A stretch of 32,343 bases of DNA from a bacterium. Its GTDB lineage: Bacteria; Patescibacteriota; Minisyncoccia; Phycocordibacterales; Phycocordibacteraceae. The stretch's first letter is position 1. Each line of letters begins with the position of its first letter. The translations under genes were made by a program, and so were the position numbers. This document shows, piece after piece, positions 1 through 7,554 of this stretch. The notes under the pieces are model-generated. The model had not been told where the DNA came from and made no database searches. It saw only the letters and a program-made list of their open reading frames with translations. The stretch lies in the NCBI GenBank assembly GCA_021824605.1, contig JAKAKH010000003.1:1-32343 (forward strand), read 5' to 3'.

Positions 1-14
1 TAACTGGGTGCCGC

Positions 15-176
15 TCAGCGAACGCCGAAGGCCTGGTTCCAGTCGGTACCGAGTGCCATCGCGACCACGATGATCGCGAAAGCCAGAACGAGAGCGATGT
101 GGTTCCGGGTAATTTTCCCGATAACCTTCTTGTTCCACCAGTTGTCCACCGGGGCGTAATTGCGTTTCGAGCTCAT
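15..176 (-). CDS. small single-TM hypothetical protein (53 aa, MSSKRNYAPVDNWWNKKVIGKITRNHIALVLAFAIIVVAMALGTDWNQAFGVR)
   Basis: Manual minus-strand translation; GAGGAG SD upstream of the ATG; one hydrophobic segment. Not in the supplied ORF track. Confidence 0.5.
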   Translation of the reverse strand: MSSKRNYAPVDNWWNKKVIGKITRNHIALVLAFAIIVVAMALGTDWNQAFGVR

Positions 177-193
177 TTTTTCTCCTCACCCCT

Positions 194-304
194 CTAAAAG
201 AGAGAGGCAATGTGGTTAAAGATGTCTTCCCAGTTTTTCACGGCGGGCGTGATAAACAAGAGGAGGATGCCGACATTCAACGCAAATTCCTTCAGGCTTC
301 TCAT
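194..304 (-). CDS. small membrane peptide (36 aa, MRSLKEFALNVGILLLFITPAVKNWEDIFNHIASLF)
   Basis: Internal start of ORF 194..487; GGAG SD upstream; preceded by TTGACT-17-TATGCT promoter on the minus strand. Confidence 0.5.
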   Translation of the reverse strand: MRSLKEFALNVGILLLFITPAVKNWEDIFNHIASLF

Positions 305-331
305 CGGGTCTCCAAAGATCAAGCCAAACAC

Positions 332-360
332 AGCATAGCATCTTTGTTTATAAAAGTCAA
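332..360 (-). promoter_or_regulatory. sigma70-like promoter for the small minus-strand ORFs (TTGACT-17-TATGCT)
   Basis: -35 at 355-360, -10 at 332-337 read on the minus strand; 17 nt spacer with TGC before the -10. Confidence 0.6.
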
Positions 361-393
361 TAGCTCCTAAAATGCGGTGTATACTGGCTCTAT

Positions 394-927
394 ATGCTCT
401 ATACCGGCAAGGGAGATGGGGGAACGACGACCGCTTTTGGCTGCGATCAACAGCGGATCTCCAAGTCGTCTGAACTGCCTGAGGCACTCGGGGCGCTCGA
501 TGAACTCAATGCTTTCCTGGGGTTTGTGAAGATGCGCGCTCACGGGGAAGTACGTATTGCGCCTCTTCTGCGTGAAGTGCAGGAGACTCTTTTTGTCATC
601 CAAGCGGCAGTAGCTGGCGCCGAGAAGCGGGTAGAGGAGGGAGCGGTGAAGCGTCTCGAAGAGCTGACCAATGCTATCGAGCAAGAAATCCCGCCACTAA
701 AGGGGTTCTCAATTGCAGGGGGAACAGAGCTTTCAGCACTCCTCGATGTGGCTCGAACATTTGCGCGTCGAGCAGAGCGCCGGCTCATTGCTGCGGAGGA
801 GGTGCAAGCTTGCTCGCTTTCGGGAGAGCTAAAAGCGTATATGAATCGCCTCTCTTCGCTTCTCTTTGCGCTCGCACGTCTCGCAAATCATCTCGCGGGC
901 GTCGCTGAAGAGAATCCGCGGTACTGA
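394..927 (+). CDS. PduO-type ATP:cob(I)alamin adenosyltransferase
   Basis: N-terminal MLYTGKGDGGTTTAFG and ALGALDELNAFLGFV motifs; C-terminal YMNRLSSLLFALARLAN. Confidence 0.85.
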   Translation: MLYTGKGDGGTTTAFGCDQQRISKSSELPEALGALDELNAFLGFVKMRAHGEVRIAPLLREVQETLFVIQAAVAGAEKRVEEGAVKRLEELTNAIEQEIPPLKGFSIAGGTELSALLDVARTFARRAERRLIAAEEVQACSLSGELKAYMNRLSSLLFALARLANHLAGVAEENPRY

Positions 928-929
928 AG

Positions 930-958
930 TTAGAAAAAAATGATATCTGTGCTATAAC
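930..958 (+). promoter_or_regulatory. promoter of tRNA-His (TTAGAA-17-TATAAC, TGC extended -10)
   Basis: Hexamers and spacing read directly, 14 nt upstream of the mature tRNA 5' end. Confidence 0.55.
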
Positions 959-972
959 CTAAGGGTGTTCAT

Positions 973-1045
973 GGCGACTATGGTGTAATGGTTAACACTG
1001 GAGCTTGTGGAGCTCTCGATCAGGGTTCGATTCCCTGTAGTCGCC
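973..1045 (+). tRNA. tRNA-His (anticodon GTG)
   Basis: Cloverleaf: G-1, acceptor GCGACTA/TAGTCGC, D-stem GTGT/ACAC, anticodon loop TTGTGGA, T-arm CAGGG-TTCGATT-CCCTG, C73. CCA not encoded. Confidence 0.93.
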
Positions 1046-1046
1046 C

Positions 1047-1214
1047 TCGAAGAGTCCTCGATTACGAGGGCGCCTAAGCGAGGCGCCTGCGCGCCTCGCG
1101 GCAGGGAATCGAAAGCCGGAGCATGTTTTGTTTCTGAACGAAACAGCGAGGTGGGGTCGCGCATACTTATGAGCGAAGCGAATTAGTAAGGCGTGACCGA
1201 TCCCTGTAGTCGCC
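1047..1214 (+). other. structured tRNA-adjacent element with inverted T-arm copy (1102-1113) and partial tRNA 3'-end copy (1198-1214)
   Basis: CAGGGAATCGAA is the reverse complement of tRNA T-arm TTCGATTCCCTG; CGATCCCTGTAGTCGCC matches tRNA CGATTCCCTGTAGTCGCC minus one T; several internal hairpins. Confidence 0.6.
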
Positions 1215-1270
1215 AACAGATGAGTTGTATATTCATCTCTTTTTCATTTATCGAGTGAGACACTACGAGT

Positions 1271-1594
1271 ATGAATACATTTCCTACGGGAGGATTTATT
1301 ACGATTATCATTATCGTTGTTGCGGTGCTCGGTGCGTGGTATTGGATGGCGACGAAGACCTCGTCTCCCATGACGCTTGCACAGGCGGTAGCTGTAGCGC
1401 AGGGAAGTGAGTGTTCGGTGAAGGGAACGTTGCTTGGTACCGGTACATACAATCAAAACAGCGAAACGTGGTGGCTCGATTTCATTCCGAAGAGTAACTA
1501 TGTTGTGTCGGGATGCAATCCTGCCTGTGTGGTGTATACGGCTTCAAGCAGTGCTGAGATAAATTGGCGATGCACCGGACTCGTCCAGCCTTAA
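1271..1594 (+). CDS. membrane-anchored hypothetical protein
   Basis: N-terminal TM segment (FITIIIIVVAVLGAWYW), clean ORF in intergenic context. Confidence 0.65.
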   Translation: MNTFPTGGFITIIIIVVAVLGAWYWMATKTSSPMTLAQAVAVAQGSECSVKGTLLGTGTYNQNSETWWLDFIPKSNYVVSGCNPACVVYTASSSAEINWRCTGLVQP

Positions 1595-1650
1595 GAGCGA
1601 GTGGCGGTTGCTCGGATTGATGAGAAGGTCGTGCGTGATAGAATTCCCCT

Positions 1651-2304
1651 ATGAAAGGTCTCTTGTTGGGCGTGGTACTCATTGTGCTTATTGGGATCGG
1701 GGGCTTGGTGTATCGCAATGCGGCAGAACACCCCTCCCAGCCGATCGCGTGCCCGATGGATGCACTCGTGTGTCCGGACGGTACTTCGGTTTCTCGGACA
1801 GGAATATCGTGCACATTCCCGGCGTGTCCTCCGCCGAATGTGTCGTTCCCAGACAGCAATATCGCTTTTGCGGTGCCTGCAGGGTTTGTGCCCGCAGAGG
1901 TTCCTGATGCAGCGAGTGTTGTGGCGTACAGCCTTTCGACTGCATCAACCTCTGCGACAACTACCACCGCCACTCTTGTGCTGCGGCGATATGCGATCAC
2001 TGCGTCGTCGACACCGCTCGCAACGATTGAACAAACGGCAGTGAATGGTGCCTCGGGACTCCCTATCAGTGCCACGTCGTTTACCTCAACTGTACTTAAT
2101 AATCGTCGCTTCACCGTTGTTACCGTCGAGCGTTTTGAAGGAGTCATTGATACGGCCTACTATCTCACGCACGGTACCGAGGTACTTCGTTTTGATGCTA
2201 TCGATACGAATGTGACGAACTGGACTGACGCGAATCTTGATTTCTCAACACTTCCCGCGCATGCGGCGCTTCAGAAATTGCTCATAACTCTGCAGGGGCA
2301 GTAG
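1651..2304 (+). CDS. membrane-anchored hypothetical protein with Cys-rich ACPMDALVCPDGTSVSRTGISCTFPACP motif
   Basis: N-terminal TM; TTGATG-16-TAGAAT promoter ending 6 nt before the ATG. Confidence 0.7.
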   Translation: MKGLLLGVVLIVLIGIGGLVYRNAAEHPSQPIACPMDALVCPDGTSVSRTGISCTFPACPPPNVSFPDSNIAFAVPAGFVPAEVPDAASVVAYSLSTASTSATTTTATLVLRRYAITASSTPLATIEQTAVNGASGLPISATSFTSTVLNNRRFTVVTVERFEGVIDTAYYLTHGTEVLRFDAIDTNVTNWTDANLDFSTLPAHAALQKLLITLQGQ

Positions 2305-2383
2305 GCACAAAGTGCACGCAGTTCATCGTGGGTGCATCGGTATAGTGGTACACTAAAGGAGTTATCACCTAACCTATTTTCGT

Positions 2384-3190
2384 ATGGATAAAGGAACTCT
2401 CTCTGAGATATATGGCAATGTAGGTGTCCGTATTGGTATTGTCGGGGTGTGTGCTATTCTCGCGCTCTTCTTGCTTGTGGAGACCATGAGCGTCGCAAGA
2501 AATCTCGGTCGTTCGAGTACACCCGCCACCGACACGATTACGGTACAGGGGTCTGGACAGGCAACGGTACCGCCAGACGTCGCACGTATATCGTTCACGG
2601 TACAGAATGCTGCTGCAACCGTTGCCGGGGCGCAAGCTGCGACGACGAAGCAGGCCAATGCTGCGCTCGAGTATGTGAAAGGGCAGGGTATTGCGGAGAA
2701 GGATGTGAAGACCCTTTCCTACAATATTTCACCGCAGTACTCGTACCCGAATCCATGTACGGGCGCACTCTGTCCGACACATATTGGTACGCCGAAGATT
2801 ACTGGCTATGAAGTATCAGAAACAGTACAGGTGACTGTTCGGGCACTTTCTTCAGTTGGCACGATCTTAAATGGGCTCGGTTCGCTTGGTGTACAGAACA
2901 TTCAAGGTCCTGCGTTTGCACTTGATGACCCTGTTGCCGGATATGATGCAGCTCGCTCTGATGCGATAGAGAAGGCCAAGATGCAAGCAATGCTGCTTGA
3001 GAATCAGCTTGGCGTTCATCTCGGGAAGATCGTGAATTTCAGCGAATCGTCCGGTTCCTACGGTATGTTCTACGGCTATGGTGCCGGAGCGTCTGTCTCT
3101 AAGATGGACGCGACAGCGCCGGCACCAAACATCCCGACAGGGGAGAATACCTATACGGCGTCGGTTTCGATCACGTACGAAATTCGCTAA
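2384..3190 (+). CDS. SIMPL (DUF541) domain-containing protein
   Basis: N-terminal TM followed by DTITVQGSGQATVPPDVARISFTVQN, typical of the SIMPL family. Confidence 0.85.
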   Translation: MDKGTLSEIYGNVGVRIGIVGVCAILALFLLVETMSVARNLGRSSTPATDTITVQGSGQATVPPDVARISFTVQNAAATVAGAQAATTKQANAALEYVKGQGIAEKDVKTLSYNISPQYSYPNPCTGALCPTHIGTPKITGYEVSETVQVTVRALSSVGTILNGLGSLGVQNIQGPAFALDDPVAGYDAARSDAIEKAKMQAMLLENQLGVHLGKIVNFSESSGSYGMFYGYGAGASVSKMDATAPAPNIPTGENTYTASVSITYEIR

Positions 3191-3219
3191 TTGACGGGTA
3201 GGCAGGGCGGTGGTATGCT
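3191..3219 (+). promoter_or_regulatory. promoter TTGACG-17-TATGCT upstream of secE-nusG-rplK
   Basis: Near-consensus hexamers with 17 nt spacing and TGG before the -10. Confidence 0.65.
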
Positions 3220-3230
3220 CTCAGTATTAG

Positions 3231-3252
3231 AGAGCCCGCAGGGCTTTTTTAT
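3231..3252 (+). terminator. short hairpin plus U-run (AGAGCCC-GCA-GGGCTTTTTT), terminator or leader attenuator
   Basis: GAGCCC/GGGCTT stem followed by Ts, between the SIMPL gene and secE. Confidence 0.6.
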
Positions 3253-3271
3253 TTACAGAACACATTCGTCT

Positions 3272-3457
3272 ATGATTTCACCGATCACCTATTTGAGGCA
3301 TGTTCGCGAAGAGTTCACGCACATCGTTTGGCCGAGCAATCGGACAGCCATCGCTCATACGCTTGTTGTCGTCCTTATCGCTGCTGCAATAGCGCTCTTC
3401 GTCGGATTGCTTGACTACGTGTTTGGGTCGGTCGTGAATCATATTATTGGCGGCTAA
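3272..3457 (+). CDS. secE: preprotein translocase subunit SecE
   Basis: 61 aa, ITYLRHVREEFTHIVWPSNRTAIAHTLVVVLIAAAIALFVGLLDYVFG; directly upstream of nusG. Confidence 0.9.
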   Translation: MISPITYLRHVREEFTHIVWPSNRTAIAHTLVVVLIAAAIALFVGLLDYVFGSVVNHIIGG

Positions 3458-3468
3458 CGTACTCGCGT

Positions 3469-4104
3469 ATGGATGAACAGTTGCATAGCGGAGAAATGGA
3501 TTTGCCTGAGGAGATCGGTATGGCCGACATCGCGCCGACGGTGCGGAAAGAGATCCGTGACGAAGTCACTCCAAAGCCAGAAGACGCACGGTGGTACACC
3601 ATTCACACCTACGCTGGCTATGAGAATGCCGTCGAACGTAACCTCAAACAGCGTATTGAGTCGCTCGGCATGGAAGGGAAGATTTTCGAGGTGATTGTTC
3701 CCACAGAGAAGAAGATTCGCGTAAAAGGCGGAAAGCGAATTGTCGAAGAGGAGAAGATTTATCCTGGCTACATCCTTGTTCGGATGATTGTCGACGACGA
3801 CTCGTGGTTTGTGGTGCGCAATACGCCACGCGTGACCGGCTTTGTCGGCGCCGGGAACACGCCGGTTCCTATGGAGGAGTCTGAGGTCGCGCTTCTTATG
3901 AAGCGTATGACCGCGGAGGCACCGAAGCACCGTATTGACCTCGTCAAGGATGATCAGATTATTATCGCCGATGGTCCGTTCAAGGACCTTGAGGGGAAAG
4001 TAGGCGAGATCGACGAAGATCGCGGGAAGGTCAAAGTCATGGTTTCGATGTTCGGTCGCGAGACGCCGGTCGAACTCGACTTTTTGCAAATCAGGAAGTT
4101 ATAG
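3469..4104 (+). CDS. nusG: transcription termination/antitermination protein NusG
   Basis: WYTIHTYAGYENAVERNLKQRI ... PGYILVRMIVDDDSWFVVRNTPRVTGFVG ... KOW region GPFKDLEGKVGEID. Confidence 0.95.
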   Translation: MDEQLHSGEMDLPEEIGMADIAPTVRKEIRDEVTPKPEDARWYTIHTYAGYENAVERNLKQRIESLGMEGKIFEVIVPTEKKIRVKGGKRIVEEEKIYPGYILVRMIVDDDSWFVVRNTPRVTGFVGAGNTPVPMEESEVALLMKRMTAEAPKHRIDLVKDDQIIIADGPFKDLEGKVGEIDEDRGKVKVMVSMFGRETPVELDFLQIRKL

Positions 4105-4121
4105 CGTAAAGTCCTTATATT

Positions 4122-4544
4122 ATGGCTCAAGTAGTAAAAAAGATAAAACTTCAAATCCCTGGCGGGAAGGCGACCCCAGCACCTCCTGTGGGTACGGCGC
4201 TCGGCCCAGCTGGCGTGAACATTAGTCAGTTCGTGACGCAGTTTAACGACGCGACACGAGACAAGATGGGAACGATTATTCCAGTCGAGCTTTCGGTCTT
4301 CGATGATCGTACGTTCACGTTCATTATGAAGAATCCGCCGGCATCGCGGCTGATTTTGAAAGCACTTGGTATCGAGAAGGGCTCGAGCAAGTCTCAGAAG
4401 GAGCGTGCGGTCGGCACTCTCACGAAGGCGCATATCGATGCCATCGTCGCAGAGAAAATGCCCGACTTGAACGCAAATTCGCCCGAGGCAGCGGCGCGAC
4501 TTATCGCCGGTACGGCGCAGTCGATGGGAATTGCTGTTGAATAA
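4122..4544 (+). CDS. rplK: 50S ribosomal protein L11
   Basis: [37 protein letters not shown]. Confidence 0.97.
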   Translation: MAQVVKKIKLQIPGGKATPAPPVGTALGPAGVNISQFVTQFNDATRDKMGTIIPVELSVFDDRTFTFIMKNPPASRLILKALGIEKGSSKSQKERAVGTLTKAHIDAIVAEKMPDLNANSPEAAARLIAGTAQSMGIAVE

Positions 4545-4603
4545 AAACGACAATCGACCGAAGCGCGACGGCGCGAGGTGAGGCCGAGAGATTTCAGAAA
4601 AGA

Positions 4604-4631
4604 AAAACGGCACCCGCAAGGGTGCCGTTTT
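4604..4631. terminator. bidirectional terminator between convergent rplK and folA
   Basis: AAAACGGCACCC-GCAA-GGGTGCCGTTTT. Confidence 0.85.
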
Positions 4632-4649
4632 CGTTTCCCACACAGCCTT

Positions 4650-5168
4650 TCACTTGCGTGTGAAGGTGTGGAATGAAACGGGGTAGTCGTCGTTTGGGTG
4701 CGGTGGCTCGTCCGGCTCGTCCTTGCGGCTCCAGCCAGACGGGTCTAGCTCCGGGAAATGAGCATCGCCGTCAATCGAAGCATGGACTCTTGTGAAGTAG
4801 ATCTTCTGAAGGCGCGGGAGAAATAGCCGATAGACCTCGGTACCGCCGATGACGAAGATCTCAGCGGAACCGTCGCTGTGCATCGCTCCCCAGAGAGCCT
4901 CCTCGAGGGAGTAGGCCGTTATGGCCCCGTGAGTGGTGTAGTCTGGTTGGCGCGTGAGGACGATGTTCGTGCGTCCTGGGAGTGGTCGAAACTTCTCCGG
5001 TATCGATTCCCAGTTTCTGCGTCCCATGATCACGGGATGTCCATTCGTAACTCGCTTGAATCTCTGCAGGTCGCTTGGAATGCGCCAAGGAAGTGTGTTG
5101 TCACGCCCAATGACCCCATTCTCTGCGACCGCCACGATTGCGGAAAGAACTTGCTCTGATTGTTGCAT
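4650..5168 (-). CDS. folA: dihydrofolate reductase
   Basis: LSAIVAVAENGVIGRDNTLPWRIPSDLQRFKRVTNGHPVIMGRRNWESIPEKFRPLPGRTNIVLTR; start M38 of the ORF, with AGGAGA SD. Confidence 0.93.
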   Translation of the reverse strand: MQQSEQVLSAIVAVAENGVIGRDNTLPWRIPSDLQRFKRVTNGHPVIMGRRNWESIPEKFRPLPGRTNIVLTRQPDYTTHGAITAYSLEEALWGAMHSDGSAEIFVIGGTEVYRLFLPRLQKIYFTRVHASIDGDAHFPELDPSGWSRKDEPDEPPHPNDDYPVSFHTFTRK

Positions 5169-5196
5169 CACTGTTCTCCTGTGGAATGCCTGACGC

Positions 5197-5256
5197 ATTC
5201 TTCCGTAATAGTAGGGTGCTGTCAATCTTGTGCCGCTCCTGCTTCGCGCGTAGAGT
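5197..5256. promoter_or_regulatory. back-to-back divergent promoters for folA (TTGACA-17-AAGAAT, minus) and thyA (TTGTGC-17-TAGAGT, plus)
   Basis: -35 boxes at 5220-5225 (-) and 5228-5233 (+), 2 bp apart; both spacers 17 nt. Confidence 0.55.
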
Positions 5257-5303
5257 GCATCTCGGACTCTTTTCAACAACCCTCAACCTCGAGGAGATGG
5301 ACA

Positions 5304-6227
5304 ATGGGCAAGAAAATCGTGCCTGATTTGGGTAATTGGGATGGCAATCCCAATGAACACATGTATCTCGGTGCACTGTTCAGTTCACTGGGACATGGTG
5401 ATGTGCGCAAGACGCGGAATGGCTACACGCGGGCGATCTTTGCCGAGCAAGTCGGTTTTGATATGAGTTGTGGGTTTCCAGCGCTGTCAACGAAGCAGCT
5501 TGCATTCAAATCGGTGGTGGCGGAACTCCTGTGGTTCATCGCGGCGGGTAAAGACTCGCCGATTCCGTACCGTTTGTCTATCGGCCGGCTCAATCAGCTG
5601 ATGGGGCTTCCCGAAGACGCGCGTAACCCCCTATGGTCTCACGACCAGGAGCGGTTCGCGGCGGGCGGCAAGGCGCGCTTTCCGGGCGATTGCGGTGTGA
5701 TCTATGGTTCGCAATGGCGCAACTGGAATGGCGAAGGGAAGGACCAGTTGGCGGAGGTGATTGCGACCCTCAAGAAAGACCCATTCAGTCGGTATCACGT
5801 CGTCACGGCGTGGAATCCGTCGAAGCTCAGCGATATGTGCCTGGCGCCCTGTCACATGAAGATGCAATTCTTCGCGGCGCATTCTCGGCGACAAGATGGC
5901 AGGATGTACCTTTCTCTCTCAATGGATCAACGTTCGTGCGACATGTTCCTCGGCGTGCCATTCAATATCGCGTCGTATGCGCTTCTGCTCCATATGGTCG
6001 CGCAATGCGTCGATATGGTTCCGGCCAGGCTCGTCATCACGCTGAACGATTGTCATGTCTACAGCAAGCACTTGAAGCAGGTGCGAATGCAGCTCGGGCG
6101 GGGCACTCTTCCGCCGCCGAGGCTGTGGCTCAATCCTGTTGTCAAGAATATCGATGACTTCAGCATGGACGATGTGAAGCTGGTCGACTATAAGCATCAA
6201 GGGCGCATCAAGGCGCCACTGCTCTAG
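5304..6227 (+). CDS. thyA: thymidylate synthase
   Basis: CLAPCHMKMQFFA catalytic Cys region, DQRSCDMFLGVPFNIASYALLLHMVAQ; GAGGAG SD before the ATG. Confidence 0.93.
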   Translation: MGKKIVPDLGNWDGNPNEHMYLGALFSSLGHGDVRKTRNGYTRAIFAEQVGFDMSCGFPALSTKQLAFKSVVAELLWFIAAGKDSPIPYRLSIGRLNQLMGLPEDARNPLWSHDQERFAAGGKARFPGDCGVIYGSQWRNWNGEGKDQLAEVIATLKKDPFSRYHVVTAWNPSKLSDMCLAPCHMKMQFFAAHSRRQDGRMYLSLSMDQRSCDMFLGVPFNIASYALLLHMVAQCVDMVPARLVITLNDCHVYSKHLKQVRMQLGRGTLPPPRLWLNPVVKNIDDFSMDDVKLVDYKHQGRIKAPLL

Positions 6228-6246
6228 AGCAAGGAGCGAGAATTCA

Positions 6247-6272
6247 GCGACGGTTTCGGCCGTCGCTTTTTT
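6247..6272 (+). terminator. intrinsic terminator after thyA
   Basis: GCGACGG-TTTCGG-CCGTCGC-TTTTTT. Confidence 0.85.
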
Positions 6273-6281
6273 ATGCGCAGG

Positions 6282-6310
6282 TTGCTTTTTATATGTCCGC
6301 CACGTAGAGT
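6282..6310 (+). promoter_or_regulatory. promoter of dcd (TTGCTT-17-TAGAGT)
   Basis: Same TAGAGT -10 as thyA; followed by a leader and AAAGGAG SD. Confidence 0.5.
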
Positions 6311-6359
6311 CTTCGTGGGCTGTTCCACTCAGATTCAACCAACGGAAAGGAGAATCATC

Positions 6360-7445
6360 ATGTCTCGAACCGGCGTTCTTCCGAAACAGATGCTGCAGGA
6401 ACTTCGTGCGACGGGATATATCGACGGCGTCCTGCCGCGGTATCTCAACCCTGCGTCCATTGATCTCCCGCTTGCGGACGAAGCGTATCGGCTTGAGAGC
6501 ATCTTTTTGCCCCTTCCGGGCGAGAGGGTGCGTGGTCTCTTGCCGCTTGTCGGCGCAACGCCGCACAACTTCAATAATCCGCTTGAAGTAAACGTGCCGT
6601 ATTTGGTGCGCATCGCTGGCACCTGGCGGCTTCCGAGTACTGTGTACGGCTACGCGAACCCGAAGTCTTCGACGGGCAGGAATGGATTCTTCTGCCGAAT
6701 CGTCGCGGACAAGGTCGACATGTACGAAGCGCTTGTCGGTCCGGGATGGTCTGGAGAGATGTGGGTGCTCGCGAGGCCTGATTATTTTCCGATCCTGGTC
6801 GCTCCCGAACTTGCCGTGTCGCAGATGCGCTTCTTCGATGGGAAATCATTTCTTGACGACCTGCATGTCGAACTCGCCATCACGCAAACAGGACTTTTGT
6901 TCGATGAAGAAGGCAGGAAGCTGTCACTCCAAGAGACGCGTCGGCACGCCGATTCGTTCCTCCTTACGCTTCATGTCGGCGAAATGATGGGGTGGGAGTG
7001 TCGCGGGACTCGAAAGATACTCAATCTGAACAAGAATGATTTCTACGAACCCGATGACTTCTTCAAACCCCTCAGCACTTCGGGCAAGAAATATTTCCTG
7101 CGCAAGGGCGGCTTCTACATCCTCACGACACGTGAGCGAGTGATGGTTCCACCCACGCTCTCTGCAGAACTGCGCGCCATCGATCCGCGGCTTGGCGAAT
7201 TCCGGTCGCATGCGGCCGGGTATATCGATCCGGGATGGGGATACGGAAGGAGTGGTGAAGAGCGAGGACGACCGATTACGCTCGAGGTTATCCCGCAAGA
7301 GGATATGCTGGTGCGCGACGGTCAGACGATTGCTCGTATACGGTATGAGTACATGAAAGAAGCACCGGAAACTCTCTACGACGCAGCGGTGTCGAACTAT
7401 ACCGACCAGCGCGCCGCCAGGCTTTCGAAGCACTTCAAGAAGTAA
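6360..7445 (+). CDS. dcd: two-domain (long-form) 2'-deoxycytidine 5'-triphosphate deaminase
   Basis: Two dUTPase/Dcd-like halves: ANPKSSTGRNGFFCRIVADKVDMYEALVGPGWSGEMWV and FRSHAAGYIDPGWGYG...PITLEV; AAAGGAG SD. Confidence 0.8.
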   Translation: MSRTGVLPKQMLQELRATGYIDGVLPRYLNPASIDLPLADEAYRLESIFLPLPGERVRGLLPLVGATPHNFNNPLEVNVPYLVRIAGTWRLPSTVYGYANPKSSTGRNGFFCRIVADKVDMYEALVGPGWSGEMWVLARPDYFPILVAPELAVSQMRFFDGKSFLDDLHVELAITQTGLLFDEEGRKLSLQETRRHADSFLLTLHVGEMMGWECRGTRKILNLNKNDFYEPDDFFKPLSTSGKKYFLRKGGFYILTTRERVMVPPTLSAELRAIDPRLGEFRSHAAGYIDPGWGYGRSGEERGRPITLEVIPQEDMLVRDGQTIARIRYEYMKEAPETLYDAAVSNYTDQRAARLSKHFKK

Positions 7446-7466
7446 TGCAGGGTTAGATGTTGAAAT

Positions 7467-7504
7467 ACCCCGCGACAGCTGACACTGTCGCGGGGTTTCC
7501 TTTT
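7467..7504 (+). terminator. intrinsic terminator after dcd
   Basis: CCCCGCGACAG-CTGACA-CTGTCGCGGGG-TTTCCTTTT. Confidence 0.88.
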
Positions 7505-7554
7505 GCCAGTCTCAAGCGTAGGATGACTCCGGACCAACTTACAGGAGTAGCGTG

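Noticed and set aside
1047-1214. Complete mobile element integrated at tRNA-His
   Set aside because: The interval is only ~170 bp with no integrase or other ORF; at most a remnant or a non-coding repeat.
952-1216. Minus-strand ORFs across the tRNA-His locus (...GNRTLIESSTSSSVNHYTIVA, ...RESNPDRELHKLQC)
   Set aside because: They translate the antisense of the tRNA and its 3' element; a common annotation artefact.
1482-2147. 221 aa minus-strand ORF
   Set aside because: Antisense to the better-supported 1651-2304 CDS, which has a promoter, TM anchor and Cys motif; composition typical of a shadow ORF.
3454-4643. Long minus-strand ORFs opposite nusG/rplK
   Set aside because: Antisense shadows of conserved ribosomal-operon genes.
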